NCBI GenBank assembly: GCA_963920635.1
Contig: OY987298.1
Location: 129,465,735-129,529,734 of the forward strand
Length of the DNA: 64,000 nucleotides
Origin: Pseudeuparius sepicola
Lineage: Eukaryota > Arthropoda > Insecta > Coleoptera > Anthribidae
Reading direction: 5' to 3'
The notes beneath the pieces were generated by a model. The model was not told the origin of the DNA, did no database searches, and saw only the letters and a program-made list of their open reading frames with translations. Both the position numbers and the translations under genes were made by a program. The first letter of the stretch is position 1, and every line of letters starts with the position of its first letter. Below, in pieces: positions 1-10,170 of this stretch.

Positions 1-1117
1 TAGACCCAGCTCCTTGATGTTCCTCAGCAAACTTTTTGGTATAACACCAGTTGTTGACATGATGATTGGAATCGTCTGGACATTCTCCATTTCCCATTGC
101 CTTCTTATTCGTTCTTCTAAATCTCTGTACTTCGCGATCTTCTCGACTTGTTTCACACGCAGGTTGTTGTTGTTCGGGATGGCCACATCAATCAGAGTTG
201 TCTGCCTAGAAATTTTATCAACTATTATAAGGTCCGGTCTGTTATGGGCAACTCGTTGATCTGTCAGAACTGTACGATCCCAGTACATCTTGTAGTTGCT
301 GTTCTCAAGAACAGGCTCAGGTGTGTAGTTGTAATATGGGACCCTCTCTGCCTGCACAAGCAGCAGCTTTTCCGCCAGTTCCTGGTGCAAGATCTTGGCA
401 ACCGAATCGTGTCGTTCCTTATATTCCGTTGATGCGAACATCTGACATCCTCCTGTTATGTGCTGGATTGTTTCTGAAGTTGGGCACCCGTATCTGCATC
501 TGTCATCCACTACCGATGCATCTCCTACAATGAATTTTAGGTAGTTGCGAGTTGGTATAACCTGATCTTGTATGGCCAGTAGGAAGCCTTCAGTCTCGGG
601 GAACATTCGTCCCGAGGTCAGCCAATAGTTCGACGCTAACTTGTCGACATGTTCCTGGTTAACCTCATTAGGATGCCTCCCGTGCAGCGGCTTCCCCAAC
701 CACCTCTGTAGTTTATCGTTGTCGGTTCGGTGGTGATTTTGACGCTCGTGTTCCGTCAGACGTAGCGGTGTTGAGACGTCTGCTCCGCATATAGCCCTAT
801 GTAGTGTGGAGCTGTTGGCCTGCCTGTAGAAATAATTACGCAGATTTAATATTTGTTGGTCCAATTGCTTGCTGAGATCTGCCAATCCTCTTCCTCCTAG
901 TTGACGTGGCAGAGTTGTTCTTTCTACGGCGCTACGGGGATGATGTTTATGAGCTTTTGTTAGTAGTGTCCTAACTTTTCGTTGCAGGTTGTTGATGTCC
1001 GTGTTGGTCCAATTCACTATTCCGAACGAATAGCTGAGTACAGAGCACGCATACGTGTTCAGGGCCTTAAACAAATTCCTGCTGTTAAGATCAGTTCGCA
1101 CTACTTGTCTTACTCTC

Positions 1118-1119
<2 letters not shown>
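1..1119 (-). mobile_element. Dong/R4-clade non-LTR retrotransposon, 5'-truncated copy 1 (runs off window)
   Basis: The minus strand encodes the C-terminal half of the same protein found complete at 59.2-62.0 kb: the region after the reverse transcriptase, the CCHC finger (C-x3-C-x7-H-x4-C) and the restriction-like endonuclease with its RPD...D core. Compared by eye with that copy the frame appears open down to base 1, where the window cuts it; I did not translate every codon. Sequence identity to the other copies is very high. At the 5' end the element stops abruptly in TACTCTCTT and continues directly as (ATT)n, as expected for an incomplete target-primed reverse transcription joined to a TAA-repeat target. 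It cannot be autonomous because the N-terminus and catalytic reverse transcriptase motifs are missing. Confidence 0.9.

Positions 1120-1154
<35 letters not shown>
1118..1154. repeat. (ATT)n microsatellite, 5' flank of Dong copy 1
   Basis: About twelve uninterrupted ATT units directly join the truncated retrotransposon. The other Dong-type copies in the window also abut ATT/TAA repeats, so this is the likely insertion target rather than random simple sequence. Confidence 0.9.
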
Positions 1155-1157
<3 letters not shown>

Positions 1158-1296
1158 GCGTTTCTATAAGAACTGGTAAGTTATTTCATGTCTGTCTTGT
1201 TTAATTTTCTAAATATATGTTAAACTAACATAGCTTGTAGAAATATAGTGTTTATTAGATGTTGTTTTAAAATAATTTTCACCCAGAACCTATAAA

Positions 1297-2300
1297 ATGA
1301 CACCTTCGGGTAAGATGACGAATTCACACTGAGGATAAGATGGCGAATTCGTCATCTTACCCGCCATTCAAGTATTTGCCATAGTGTTTTCTATTATTTA
1401 ACTTTATTAAAGTTACATCATGGGTAAATATAAAAAAAAACAAATAGACAAGGATAGTCCCATTAAATGATGAAAATGAACCAACTCACAATGTAATCCA
1501 TAATTCAGTGCCGTTAGAAGAAACTAGCCCTGAAGCTGGCCCCTCTCAAATACTTAAACGATAAAAGTTCTGAAGCTGGTCCTAGCTGTTCACAAAAACA
1601 CAGGTCTAGAAACCTGCTGCCTCCCTTACCAACTGCTGCTCCTAAAATTAAAAAACAAAGGGCGAAATTACCATCTTTGCATATTTCAAGTACTCCGGTC
1701 AAAGAAGCATTAGATGAAAAAGAAGTAGAGAAGCAAGCAAAAGAAAGGAAAAAAGAGGAGAGAAAAATAAAAAAAGCGAAAAACAAAGAGAAACTGAAAA
1801 GGCTTTAGCAGCAAAGCAGAAAAACAAACGAAACGGAAAAAGAAAGGATGGTGTAAGATTTCTTCACTTTGATTTTTCTTCAGAATCTTCGGTATCTGTC
1901 ACATACGCAGAAGAGGACAATGATGAAGACTCTGAGCCAGAAGAACTACTTATGTGCGGAGGCGAAACATAAACCTTATATCTGCGATTTTTGTATTTAA
2001 ATAATTATAAATAAAACCTACTTTACTTGTAATTAGAACATTTGATTTAATTGTTTGTTATTCGTCATCTTACCCAACTAGCAAAGTCATCTTACCCGCA
2101 TTTGAGGGTAAGACGACGACAATGACATTCTATTGAAGAAAAAATATTATTTTGAAAATCTTTGAGTTTGCAGCAACACCAAAATTAGAAGTTCGAAAGT
2201 GGTACTACTGAGCACCTAAAAATAAATTTTCAAGATATTTCCTTAATTACTATCGTCAAAAAAAATTTTAAACCCTTACTATCGTCATCTTACCCTCCTC
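1297..2300 (+). pseudogene. Decayed pogo/Tigger-like transposon remnant with repeated GTCATCTTACCC motif
   Basis: A lysine/glutamate-rich reading frame (about 1500-1970) resembles the C-terminal tail of pogo/Tigger transposases: a stretch like PVKEALDEKEVEKQAK, a charged helix, then an acidic end EEDNDEDSEPEELL. It is broken by several frame changes and has no recognisable catalytic DDE core. The block is bracketed by seven copies of a 12-bp motif, GTCATCTTACCC, in both orientations (1308, 1333, 1351, 2064, 2086, 2106, 2284), which could be subterminal transposase-binding sites. The family assignment rests on overall composition and is tentative. Confidence 0.4.
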
Positions 2301-2304
2301 TCCC

Positions 2305-2700
2305 CTAAATCATTAAAGTGAGGTATACAACGCTTCCCAGCGTATTTTTTTTTTTAAAGAAAATTATCAATATTAGTGGAAAAACTTCAAACAGAAACAT
2401 AAAGTGGAGTCAAGTTATAACCATAAAAACCCAAAAATAAAATTAAAAGCCATCTAAAAGCTTTAGTTTTTCGACGAACTAGATTTGAGCGACAGTTTGT
2501 TTGGAATGAAACGTGTGTTTTGAAGAATTTTATGGTCTTTAACTAAAGCCTTTAGATGACTTTTAATTTTATTTTTGGGTTTTTATGGTTATAACTTGAC
2601 TCCACTTAACTTTTCTGTTTGAAGTTTCCCACGAATTTTGATAATTTTCTTTAAGAAAATATGCTGGGAAGCTTTGTTTACCTCGCTTTAATGATTTATG
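2305..2700. repeat. Palindromic (foldback) element
   Basis: The left arm (about 2305-2465) and right arm (about 2535-2700) are inverted copies: the left begins AATCATTAAAGTGAGGTA and the right ends CCTCGCTTTAATGATTTA. Both contain the tract around AACCATAAAAACCCAAAAAT. The spacer is about 70 bp. No coding sequence. Confidence 0.85.
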
Positions 2701-2943
2701 CCGCTGAAGATGAACCTTTGGTTTGAAACATGTACAGTTTTTAAAAATATAAACTGTTTGTGAAGTTTCGACTGGAATATTTTTGCTTTATTTAGTTTTT
2801 ATCACCTTGTTTCACTGAAGGAAGATGGACTATTTTTTCTTTTTAATTTTAATTAATATCGTGTGTCGTATCGTCGTATGTCGTATCTAAGATATTAAAA
2901 AACTGATTAAAAATTAACTTTAACACCCTTATAAATAATAATC

Positions 2944-3207
2944 TACCAGTTGAATTGCACATTCCTGCCTGGATACCAATATCGTGCGCCTGGAAGTAAG
3001 GTAAATAAGAGATTAGCTAGGGGAGACCCTGGCATAAACCCTCTCGACGTTGCGTGCAAGGAACACAACATAAAATATTCGAAATCTTCCTCTTTAGACG
3101 ATCGACATAAAGCCGATCTAGTACTAGAAAATAAAGCTTGGCAAAGAGTTAAGCCTAAGGACCAAGTTTTACTTATTTATGATATTTACAACGAGGACAC
3201 AGTGTAG
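2944..3207 (+). pseudogene. Viral-type phospholipase A2 domain, degenerate endogenous copy
   Basis: An 85-residue frame ends in TAG at 3207. It contains LARGDPGINPLDVACKEHN followed by IKYSKSSSLDDRHKADL, the signature of the phospholipase A2-like domain of parvovirus VP1 and adintovirus/Maverick-type proteins, where the enzyme helps virions leave the endosome. The frame lacks an ATG: it starts after ..CTACCAG, which could be a splice acceptor or a break. Two key sites are altered. The calcium loop reads YRAPG where a glycine-rich YxGPG is usual, and the catalytic His-Asp pair reads HN. So it is probably inactive. It may be an old viral integration or an exon of a domesticated host gene; no neighbouring viral genes are seen. 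Confidence 0.6.
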
Positions 3208-3538
3208 AACAGAAAAGGTCATACGAGTTAAGAAATATAATTTCTGCTCCGGATATTATGACCTAGAATATTTTATCATCCCTTGCCGGGTGTCGCCGAC
3301 ACGTTCTAATTTTATTACAGCCCGCGACGAGATCTCGACTAGCAAACTCCATGCACTATTCATCGGAACTTCGTGTTTCCTGTTCCGCCGGAAATCGCCA
3401 ACTTGGCCGACCTCCAATCGGAAGCCTTTCGATTGGAGGGCGGCGGCCATCAGAGATGCGGCGGCAGCCCCCTAATCCGCCTTTATTAATATGCATTTAC
3501 GGGCGACCCGGAATTGTGCGCCCGACAGCGCGGCTGAC
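3208..3538. other. No gene recognised
   Basis: Mixed sequence that becomes GC-rich after about 3400 (GGCGGCGGCC). Several short overlapping frames on both strands show no recognisable domain. Confidence 0.5.
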
Positions 3539-3581
3539 TTCGATGTAGCCGCTGCACCCACCGTGATGGATCGGCCGGTGA
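3539..3581 (+). repeat. 43-bp direct repeat, left flank of hAT copy A
   Basis: Matches 7066-7108 with one mismatch; core CCGCTGCACCCACCGTGATG. It touches the left end of the hAT element. Confidence 0.9.
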
Positions 3582-3713
3582 CACGGGCGTAGCCAAGGGG
3601 GGGGTTTCGGGGGTTCAAACCCCCCCCCCCCCGAAATAAGCAAAATATTACCTAATATTATACCGAAAAAATACGAGGAGTGAAGAGTTAAATTATTATT
3701 ACGTTTGAATATA

Positions 3714-6084
3714 CAGGGTGATTTATTCATAACTACATTAATTTTAACAGTGGGTAGGGAAAAATGCTATGAATGCGAAATCGCAATTAAAAAAATTCCA
3801 ACTTTTTTTTAAAGCCGGAATTATTTTTTTTCTAAACCGCATTTTTACCTATTTGGCCCTCTATTTACGGCTGCCACTGGATTGCTTTCAGGGCGCATGA
3901 GGCATCGGACGACGCTTGCCGTTGCGCGCGTCAACATTGTTGCCAGATGTACGCAACTTTCGTAAATTTAAAGGAATGTTTTCAGTACATAATTATTTGT
4001 ATTGTAGGCGAATGTTCCGCCAAATGCTTGCGGAAATTATGGACAAATGTTAACGCTTACCTCTTGTAACGGTTAGTTTTGCCCTGAGACACCTTAAGGC
4101 GAGCCTTAAGGGATAAATGCCAACGAGAAAAATAAATGAAACGACTGCTTACGTGACCTTTTGATTTTTGGATGCTTTATTAAGTAGGTACCTATTCAAC
4201 TAGGGGGCTTACATGATTTCGTGGACCTCGACACCACTGAAGACGATTTTTTCTCGATAAAACGAACTTCACTCACTTTCGCTTGGGGCACTAATATTTC
4301 CGCTCACTAGTTCACTGATAATCCTTTTTACTACACCAAGACGCTCCTAGAGTAAGTAGTTGCGTTCTGTGATTGTTCTGCTTCCTCTGAAATAAGAACG
4401 TCAAAATTAGCCAACATCTCTGGGATACAGTTGCTTAAAATTACCTTACTTTCCGCTTAAGTTGGTTACCATCACCAACGATACACTTCTCATTCCTTTA
4501 TTTCTCGTTATGTTTGCTTTTCATTGTTACTAGGGATCCATATTTGCAATAGAATCGTTTCCGTGGGGGTGGTCCTCCTCTGTGACATTGGTTCAGTCGT
4601 AAGTACTTGAATCTTTCTAATTTCCACCTTTCGATCTTTACAGCTTTTTCTAGTTTCTTTTCCTGCCGTTAGGTATGTTACCGGGTATAGCCTGATGTGT
4701 AACCTACCGAGTCTTAGTATTATTTCTGGGCGAGTTAGGGATGATGGGTTGCTAAAAGTCCTTAGCTTTCTTGACTTCTGTTTGTCACAACCCTTGTCGT
4801 GCAGTCGTTAGTAGGAGTAGGAGGATGTGTGTAGCCCGAACTCCGCAAAAGGAGCTTGGCGATTGCCCGTGGCCGAGAATTTCCGGCACGCGGCGCGTTG
4901 GTGTTTGCGGCATTGATCCTTGCCAAGTTTCTGCAGAGTGCACTGTGAATTTCCTTTCGTTTCTCGCACTCCGCCTCACTAATCGCACATGTGATGTTAT
5001 TGTTTCCCGTATTTCACAGTGCACATTCTCCGTATTTTGGTTTGGATATTTTTAAAGGTTATGTCCCATGTCGCATTCATTGACACTACTTCGTTCGTAG
5101 AAAGCATTCCCGTAATGAAACGTCGTTGTGGTTTCGTACTTAGTTTCGCTACCTGCCGATAGGTGGCGCGCTTCTAAATAGTTCCGCGGTAGCTTGACTG
5201 ACATTCTGCAGGCATTCTCCATGAAGGATCATTATTATGTCTATCATTTCCGCATTTGTCTAGAGAACCGTTTTGGTAAAAAAGCAAAAATGTTGCACAA
5301 AGAGTACCGAATATACCTACAGAATGTAGGCAACTCTGGTTTCTGTAGTACGTGCTGCCATCTATTAGAAAGGTTCGCTAGTTACCGTGTCATAAAGCGC
5401 GCTGTAGACTTTCGGTTTTGAACACACAGAGGGTGACTGAGAGCTCAACCACAGATTCGGCGACGTTAATACCAACGAGATGGCGCCACATACAATAGAA
5501 ACCGGCAGCAGATCCTTGACAATGACAAGTTTGACGTAATAAATAATAGTTGTGGAATGCGGATGGGACGCCTGCGTTCTTTTTAATAAAACTTTTGTCT
5601 TAAATCTCAAAATCTAGCGAATTTCGGAGACAGTTTCAGTCTTTTGAGGTTTCAGTATTTTCCACCCTCTGTAGACACTGAGTGCGTTTTGTGCGTGTGA
5701 TTGTGAAGGCCTTTTGTATTGTTATAGCGGGTGCTGTGAAAAGTGTAGTGATAAGGGTCTCTCGAGTTAGATGCTGAACACGCCAAGTCCAAGGTGTGCT
5801 AACACCCTGTTATTGGCATATCAACTAGGTAAATAATTCATAAACTGAATATTTTTTCGTAATTAAATTATCAATAAATAATGGCAACGTCGCGGCCGGT
5901 GCCATGTGCTGCAGCATAACGTCGTAGCCACATGCGTTCAGGTGCGCCTCCTTACGCGGGATTTGGGATAAATTGCCCCATTATTTAAACATTCAGCAAA
6001 AAATTTTTTTTTTGCGTTTTCGGTATATATGTACCTCCCTGATGACGTGGTTAAAATTAATGTATTTATGAATAAATCACCCTG
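3714..6084. mobile_element. TA-flanked element with CAGGGTGATTTATTC ends, nested in hAT copy A
   Basis: The left end CAGGGTGATTTATTCATAA and the right end TTATGAATAAATCACCCTG are inverted over about 36 bp, and TA dinucleotides lie outside both ends (3712-3713 and 6085-6086). The 2.4-kb interior has only short frames without recognisable domains. It carries locally GC-rich, promoter-like stretches and no transposase. The type fits a non-autonomous Tc1/mariner-like element. Confidence 0.8.
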
Positions 6085-6365
6085 TATGTAGTAATAGTAG
6101 CGCCTAGCGCCATCTTTTGACGAGAGGCAGACGCAGTTGCAGCCGAACTATTTTGTATTGTACGATTATTCGCCACGCCCCTCGGTCGAAATGAGCGGAA
6201 CTTTGTGGAAGTTCGTGGAAGTTTCTGGACGGCTACTGGGCTGCGATATAAGCGGCGCCGCGGCGCGTGACCGCGCTTACGGCAGTATTGTTCCATGCGA
6301 ACTCGAAGCGAATAAAAGTGAAAAGTGGTGAACGAATAGTGAAGAGAATTAAGTGTACCGTGTAA

Positions 6366-6900
6366 GTGAGTAATTTTAGTGCGCTGTTATTCGATGACCT
6401 TGTTAAGGATAGATACGTGAATCATTATTACTGTCGAAAAATTGAGGGGAAAAAAAGGAAGGGTGATAAACCTAAAGGTATGGACTACTGGAAAAAGTGG
6501 TGTAGTCAAGGTCAAGGGGTTTCTAATAAAGAAACAAATTTGGATTTAGCTATCAAAGCTTCAGCTACCTTGCATGCTGATAAGAAGACAGCCTACCCCG
6601 AAATCTAGTTTGGAATGCCTATAGATATGTGCGATAAAAACCTTTATCCTAATATTTACACATTACTACAAATCTTGGCTACCATTCCTGTATCCACTGC
6701 TACCCCAGAAAGGTCTTTCTCTAGCCTAAGGAGACTGAAAAACTATTTACGAAACACTACAAGTGAAAACAGACTTAATGGTTTGGCTCTAATGAACATT
6801 TGGAACAGAAATTCATGCAGATGAAGTAGTGGATATATTTAAAAGAAAAAGCCGAAGATTTCTTCTTTAATGGTTTTAGATTTAGCGCAGAGGAACGAAA
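6366..6900 (+). pseudogene. hAT transposase remnant (dimerisation domain), copy A
   Basis: The first piece (6366-6608) encodes an N-terminal fragment with GMDYWKKWCSQGQG and stops at TAG. A second frame (6615-6824) carries the hAT C-terminal dimerisation signature: NIYTLLQILATIPVSTATPE then RSFSSLRRLKNYLR. The DDE catalytic region between these parts is absent. Copy A has lost five bases (CACTA) after ATGAACATT relative to copy B, which shifts the frame and truncates the last 30 or so residues. A TATA-like GATATAAGC at about 6244 lies upstream. Not functional as a transposase. Confidence 0.85.
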
Positions 6901-7065
6901 TTAATTTATCCATTTCATTTAAAGTTAAGAACTTTATAAATATGTCGTAGTTTTTCGGATGAATATATAGATATTAAATTTCATGTAAGTATATTTTTGT
7001 TGTTTTATTTACTTCTCAAACTAAACCCCCCCCCAAAACTAAATCCTGGCTACGCCCGTGTTTGC

Positions 7066-7108
7066 TTCTATGTAGCCGCTGCACCCACCGTGATGGATCG
7101 GCCGGTGA
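7066..7108 (+). repeat. 43-bp direct repeat, right flank of hAT copy A
   Basis: Second copy of the 3539-3581 sequence, five bases beyond the hAT right end. Confidence 0.9.
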
Positions 7109-7960
7109 TGATGACACTGACCCGCGCTGCGATGGCCCGTTGCTGTTCATTGTTCACAATTTGGGAGAGTAAGGTAATCGTTCAGGTAGACACAGTCCAA
7201 TTACATTGAAGAGTCGGTAGAGTGTAGAGAACAACACTGACCACAGCGTGGTCAGCTCGCCATGAGCGACGAAGTGAGCTCCTATTGGTCAGGGGGTCGT
7301 AAATTCGGTAGACGCTACGTGCTGAATACAGGGACCTCTACGCGGTTAGTTACATTATTCGCCACGTAGTGGATGCTTATATTAATGATCGCTAATATTT
7401 ATTCTTGATATGCATTTCAGCCATTCACTTGATTTTATTTACACTTACTAACTCATTATTGTTTTTATTATCTATACCGTAACGAAAAATGCCTGTTACG
7501 AGTTACTTTCTGGTTAAAAATATTTGTGCTGTTCTCAAGTTTATTAAGGGGTAGACAGTAGAGACATTGGAGTTTCGTTCTATTAATGGATTTATCTATC
7601 ATCAATTGTGAAGTCTTTTGTTAAAAAAAATATCTTTGTATATATACGAGTATATTTTTAAGTAAGTTGTACCAAAAGTGCAATTTTTTCTGTTTTATTT
7701 ACATTTAAGGAAGATTTTGTTTGTATTAACTCTTATTTATTTTGTGCCGTGTTGCAAAAAATATTAAGCTAATAATATTATAATACGGCCCACGCGCAAC
7801 TTATGGTTTTTGTGGGTCCATTACTTTCAATGTTTGTTTAAAAGAACCACCCTTGTTGTAGTTTTCTGCCTAGGAGTTTAAGTGTTGGCACCTACTGGTA
7901 AGAAAACATTTTTGTGTAAAAAAAAATACATGTATGCATAGGTTGCAACACATTATGTAC
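7109..7960. other. No gene recognised
   Basis: AT-rich sequence without a convincing reading frame or terminal repeats. Confidence 0.5.
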
Positions 7961-8214
7961 TGTGGTTTCATGAATAAACATTATTATTATTTCGACTTAG
8001 CCAAAAGGCATTCGCACTCCCTCTACGGGGAACATTCACTCAGATCCCGGGTATCTCGGATACCAAAAGGATCTGGCTCGGACGAGACCCTTGCCATGTT
8101 ATCGGGCCTTAGGTGACATTGATGTTGTTGGACGTTCCTGCACTCCCCATGAATTTCCTGACGGTTCGGGCTGTCGCAAGTAGTACCGCTTTCTGCATGG
8201 ACCTGTAAAGACTA

Positions 8215-10068
8215 TCAGTTAGACCTAGCTCCTTGATGTTCCTCAGCAAACCTTTTTGGTATAACACCAGTTGTTGGCATGATGATTGGAATCGTCTGGA
8301 CGTTCTCCATTTCCCATTGCCTTCTTATTCGTTCTTCTAAATCTCTGTACTTCGCGATCTTCTCGACTTGCTTCACACGCAGGTTGTTGTTGTTCGGGAT
8401 GGCCACATCAATCAGAGTTGTCTGCCTAGAAATTTTATCAACTATTATAAGGTCCGGTCTGTTATGGGCAACTCGTTGATCTGTCAGAACTGTACGATCC
8501 CAGTACATCTTGTAGTTGCTGTTCTCAAGAACAGGCTCAGGTGTGTAGTTGTAATATGGGACCCTCTCTGCCTGCACAAGCAGCAGCTTTTCCGCCAGTT
8601 CCTGGTGCAAGATCTTGGCAACCGAATCGTGTCGTTCCTTATATTCCGTTGATGCGAACATCTGACATCCTCCTGTTATGTGCTGGATTGTTTCTGAAGT
8701 TGGGCACCCGTATCTGCATCTGTCATCCACTACCGATGCATCTCCTACAATGAATTTTAGGTAGTTGCGAGTTGGTATAACCTGATCTTGTATGGCCAGT
8801 AGGAAGCCTTCCGTCTCGGGGAACATTCGTCCCGAGGTCAGCCAATAGTTCGACGCTAACTTGTCGACATGTTCCTGGTTAACCTCATTAGGATGCCTCC
8901 CGTGCAGCGGCTTCCCCAACCACCTCTGTAGTTTATTGTTGTCGGTTCGGTGGTGATTTTGACGCTCGTGTTCCGTCAGACGTAGCGGTGTTGAGACGTC
9001 TGCTCCGCATATAGCCCTATGTAGTGTGGAGCTGTTGGCCTGCCTGTAGAAATAATTATGCAGATTTAATTTTTGTTGGTCCAATTGCTTGCTGAGATCT
9101 GCCAATCCTCTTCCTCCTAGTTGACGTGGCAGATTTGTTCTTTCTACGGCGCTACGGGGATGATGTTTATGAGCTTTTGTCAGTAGTGTCCTAACTTTTC
9201 GTTGCAGGTTGTTGATGTCCGTGTTGGTCCAATTCACTATTCCGAACGAATAGCTGAGTACAGAGCACGCATACGTGTTCAGGGCCTTAAACAAATTCCT
9301 GCTGTTAAGATCAGTTCGCACTACTTGTCTTACTCTCTTGATCAATTCATTCGTTAAATCAGTCTTCATTGTTCGATGGTCTATCCTTTGAGCTTGTTTC
9401 ATCCCGAGATACTTGTATGTATCTCCCATGCTCATTGCTTCGATCTCCTGGCCGTCCTGCATCTCGTGTGCGCTTTGTTCGAGCTTTCCCCGGATGATAT
9501 TAAGGGTGCGGCACTTGTCCAGTCCAAACAGCATTCCGATGTCCCTGGAGAACTCCTCTACAATTTTAAGCATTTGCGTTAGTTGGTTTTTGGTTGCGGC
9601 GATCAGTTTTAAATCATCCATATATAATAGGTGATTCAACTTGATCGCTTCTGCGTTGTTGCTTTTGATAGCGAAGCCATATTTTGTAGAGTTCAACCGA
9701 TGTGATAGAGGGTTCATCGCCATGCAGAACCACAGTGGACTGAGTGAATCTCCTTGGAAAATCCCTCTTCGGATGTTGATTGTGTCGGTCTCGATGTTAC
9801 TGTTTGCGGTTCTGAGTTGTATCTTAGTGCGCCAGGTTGTCATAACGTGTTCTAAAAAGGAAACTGTATGATGATCTATTTTATACAGCTTTAAGATACC
9901 TGTGAGCCAGTCGTGAGGTACGGAATCAAATGCTTTTTTGTAGTCCACATAAGCCATGTGGAGGTTTCGTTGCTTGGAATGAGCCTGGTTGCAGATGACA
10001 GAGTCTATGATGAGTTGCTCTTTGCATCCCATTGCGCCCTTCGCGCAGCCCTTCTGCTGCATTGCCAT
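8215..10068 (-). CDS. Reverse transcriptase/endonuclease of Dong copy 2, N-terminally truncated
   Basis: A 617-residue open frame. In order it holds the palm motif A YVDYKKAFDS, motif B GIFQGDSLSP, the YMDD catalytic centre, the YKYLG thumb-side motif, the CCHC finger CRYGC...H...C, and the restriction-like endonuclease core RPDLIIVD...IDVAIP...KYRDLE. The protein nicks DNA and copies the element RNA into the target. The start shown is the first in-frame ATG after the truncation and is not the native start. An extra C in AAACCTTTTTGG near 8250 shifts the frame after GVIPK, so the last ~45 residues found in the 59.2-kb copy are replaced by a short tail. Probably a dead copy that still has an almost intact catalytic region. 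Confidence 0.92.
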   Translation of the reverse strand: MAMQQKGCAKGAMGCKEQLIIDSVICNQAHSKQRNLHMAYVDYKKAFDSVPHDWLTGILKLYKIDHHTVSFLEHVMTTWRTKIQLRTANSNIETDTINIRRGIFQGDSLSPLWFCMAMNPLSHRLNSTKYGFAIKSNNAEAIKLNHLLYMDDLKLIAATKNQLTQMLKIVEEFSRDIGMLFGLDKCRTLNIIRGKLEQSAHEMQDGQEIEAMSMGDTYKYLGMKQAQRIDHRTMKTDLTNELIKRVRQVVRTDLNSRNLFKALNTYACSVLSYSFGIVNWTNTDINNLQRKVRTLLTKAHKHHPRSAVERTNLPRQLGGRGLADLSKQLDQQKLNLHNYFYRQANSSTLHRAICGADVSTPLRLTEHERQNHHRTDNNKLQRWLGKPLHGRHPNEVNQEHVDKLASNYWLTSGRMFPETEGFLLAIQDQVIPTRNYLKFIVGDASVVDDRCRYGCPTSETIQHITGGCQMFASTEYKERHDSVAKILHQELAEKLLLVQAERVPYYNYTPEPVLENSNYKMYWDRTVLTDQRVAHNRPDLIIVDKISRQTTLIDVAIPNNNNLRVKQVEKIAKYRDLEERIRRQWEMENVQTIPIIMPTTGVIPKRFAEEHQGARSN

Positions 10069-10105
10069 GATGTTGTTCCGCTCGCAGTGAGTATATATTC
10101 GCTGC

Positions 10106-10125
10106 GTATTATTATTATTATTATC
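10106..10125. repeat. (ATT)n at 5' junction of Dong copy 2
   Basis: Short ATT tract immediately beyond the truncated 5' end. Confidence 0.85.
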
Positions 10126-10170
10126 ATTTAGGTTACCCTGAGCTTCTACGACCCCATTATTATGCGCTTT

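Larger units (their letters stand above)
3582..7060 (+). mobile_element. hAT-superfamily element copy A, interrupted
   Basis: The ends are inverted: CACGGGCGTAGCC at 3582 and GGCTACGCCCGTG ending at 7060, followed inward by G-rich and C-rich runs. The interior has transposase remnants at 6366-6900. A TA-flanked element of 2371 bp (3714-6084) splits the left part, so the element itself was about 1.1 kb and already non-autonomous. Three 10-bp units (GGAAC/GGAAGTT at 6197, 6207, 6217) lie upstream of the coding part. No 8-bp target duplication is visible; 43-bp direct repeats flank instead. Copy B at 21725-22723 is closely similar. Confidence 0.85.
7975..10125 (-). mobile_element. Dong/R4-clade non-LTR retrotransposon, 5'-truncated copy 2
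   Basis: The 3' end lies at about 7992, where (ATT)n passes into TCGACTTAGCCAAAAGGC. The 5' end is at about 10106, where TTCGCTGCG runs straight into (ATT)n; the full copy continues there with TAAGGCAAG. The junction may share TA microhomology. About half of the element, including the N-terminus and 5' array, is missing. ATT repeats lie on both sides. Confidence 0.93.

Noticed and set aside
4771..5055. Overlapping ~80-95-codon frames on both strands
   Set aside because: Inside a non-autonomous TA-flanked element; no domain and no promoter evidence.
8279..10131. Plus-strand frames across Dong copies
   Set aside because: Antisense shadows of the reverse transcriptase frame.
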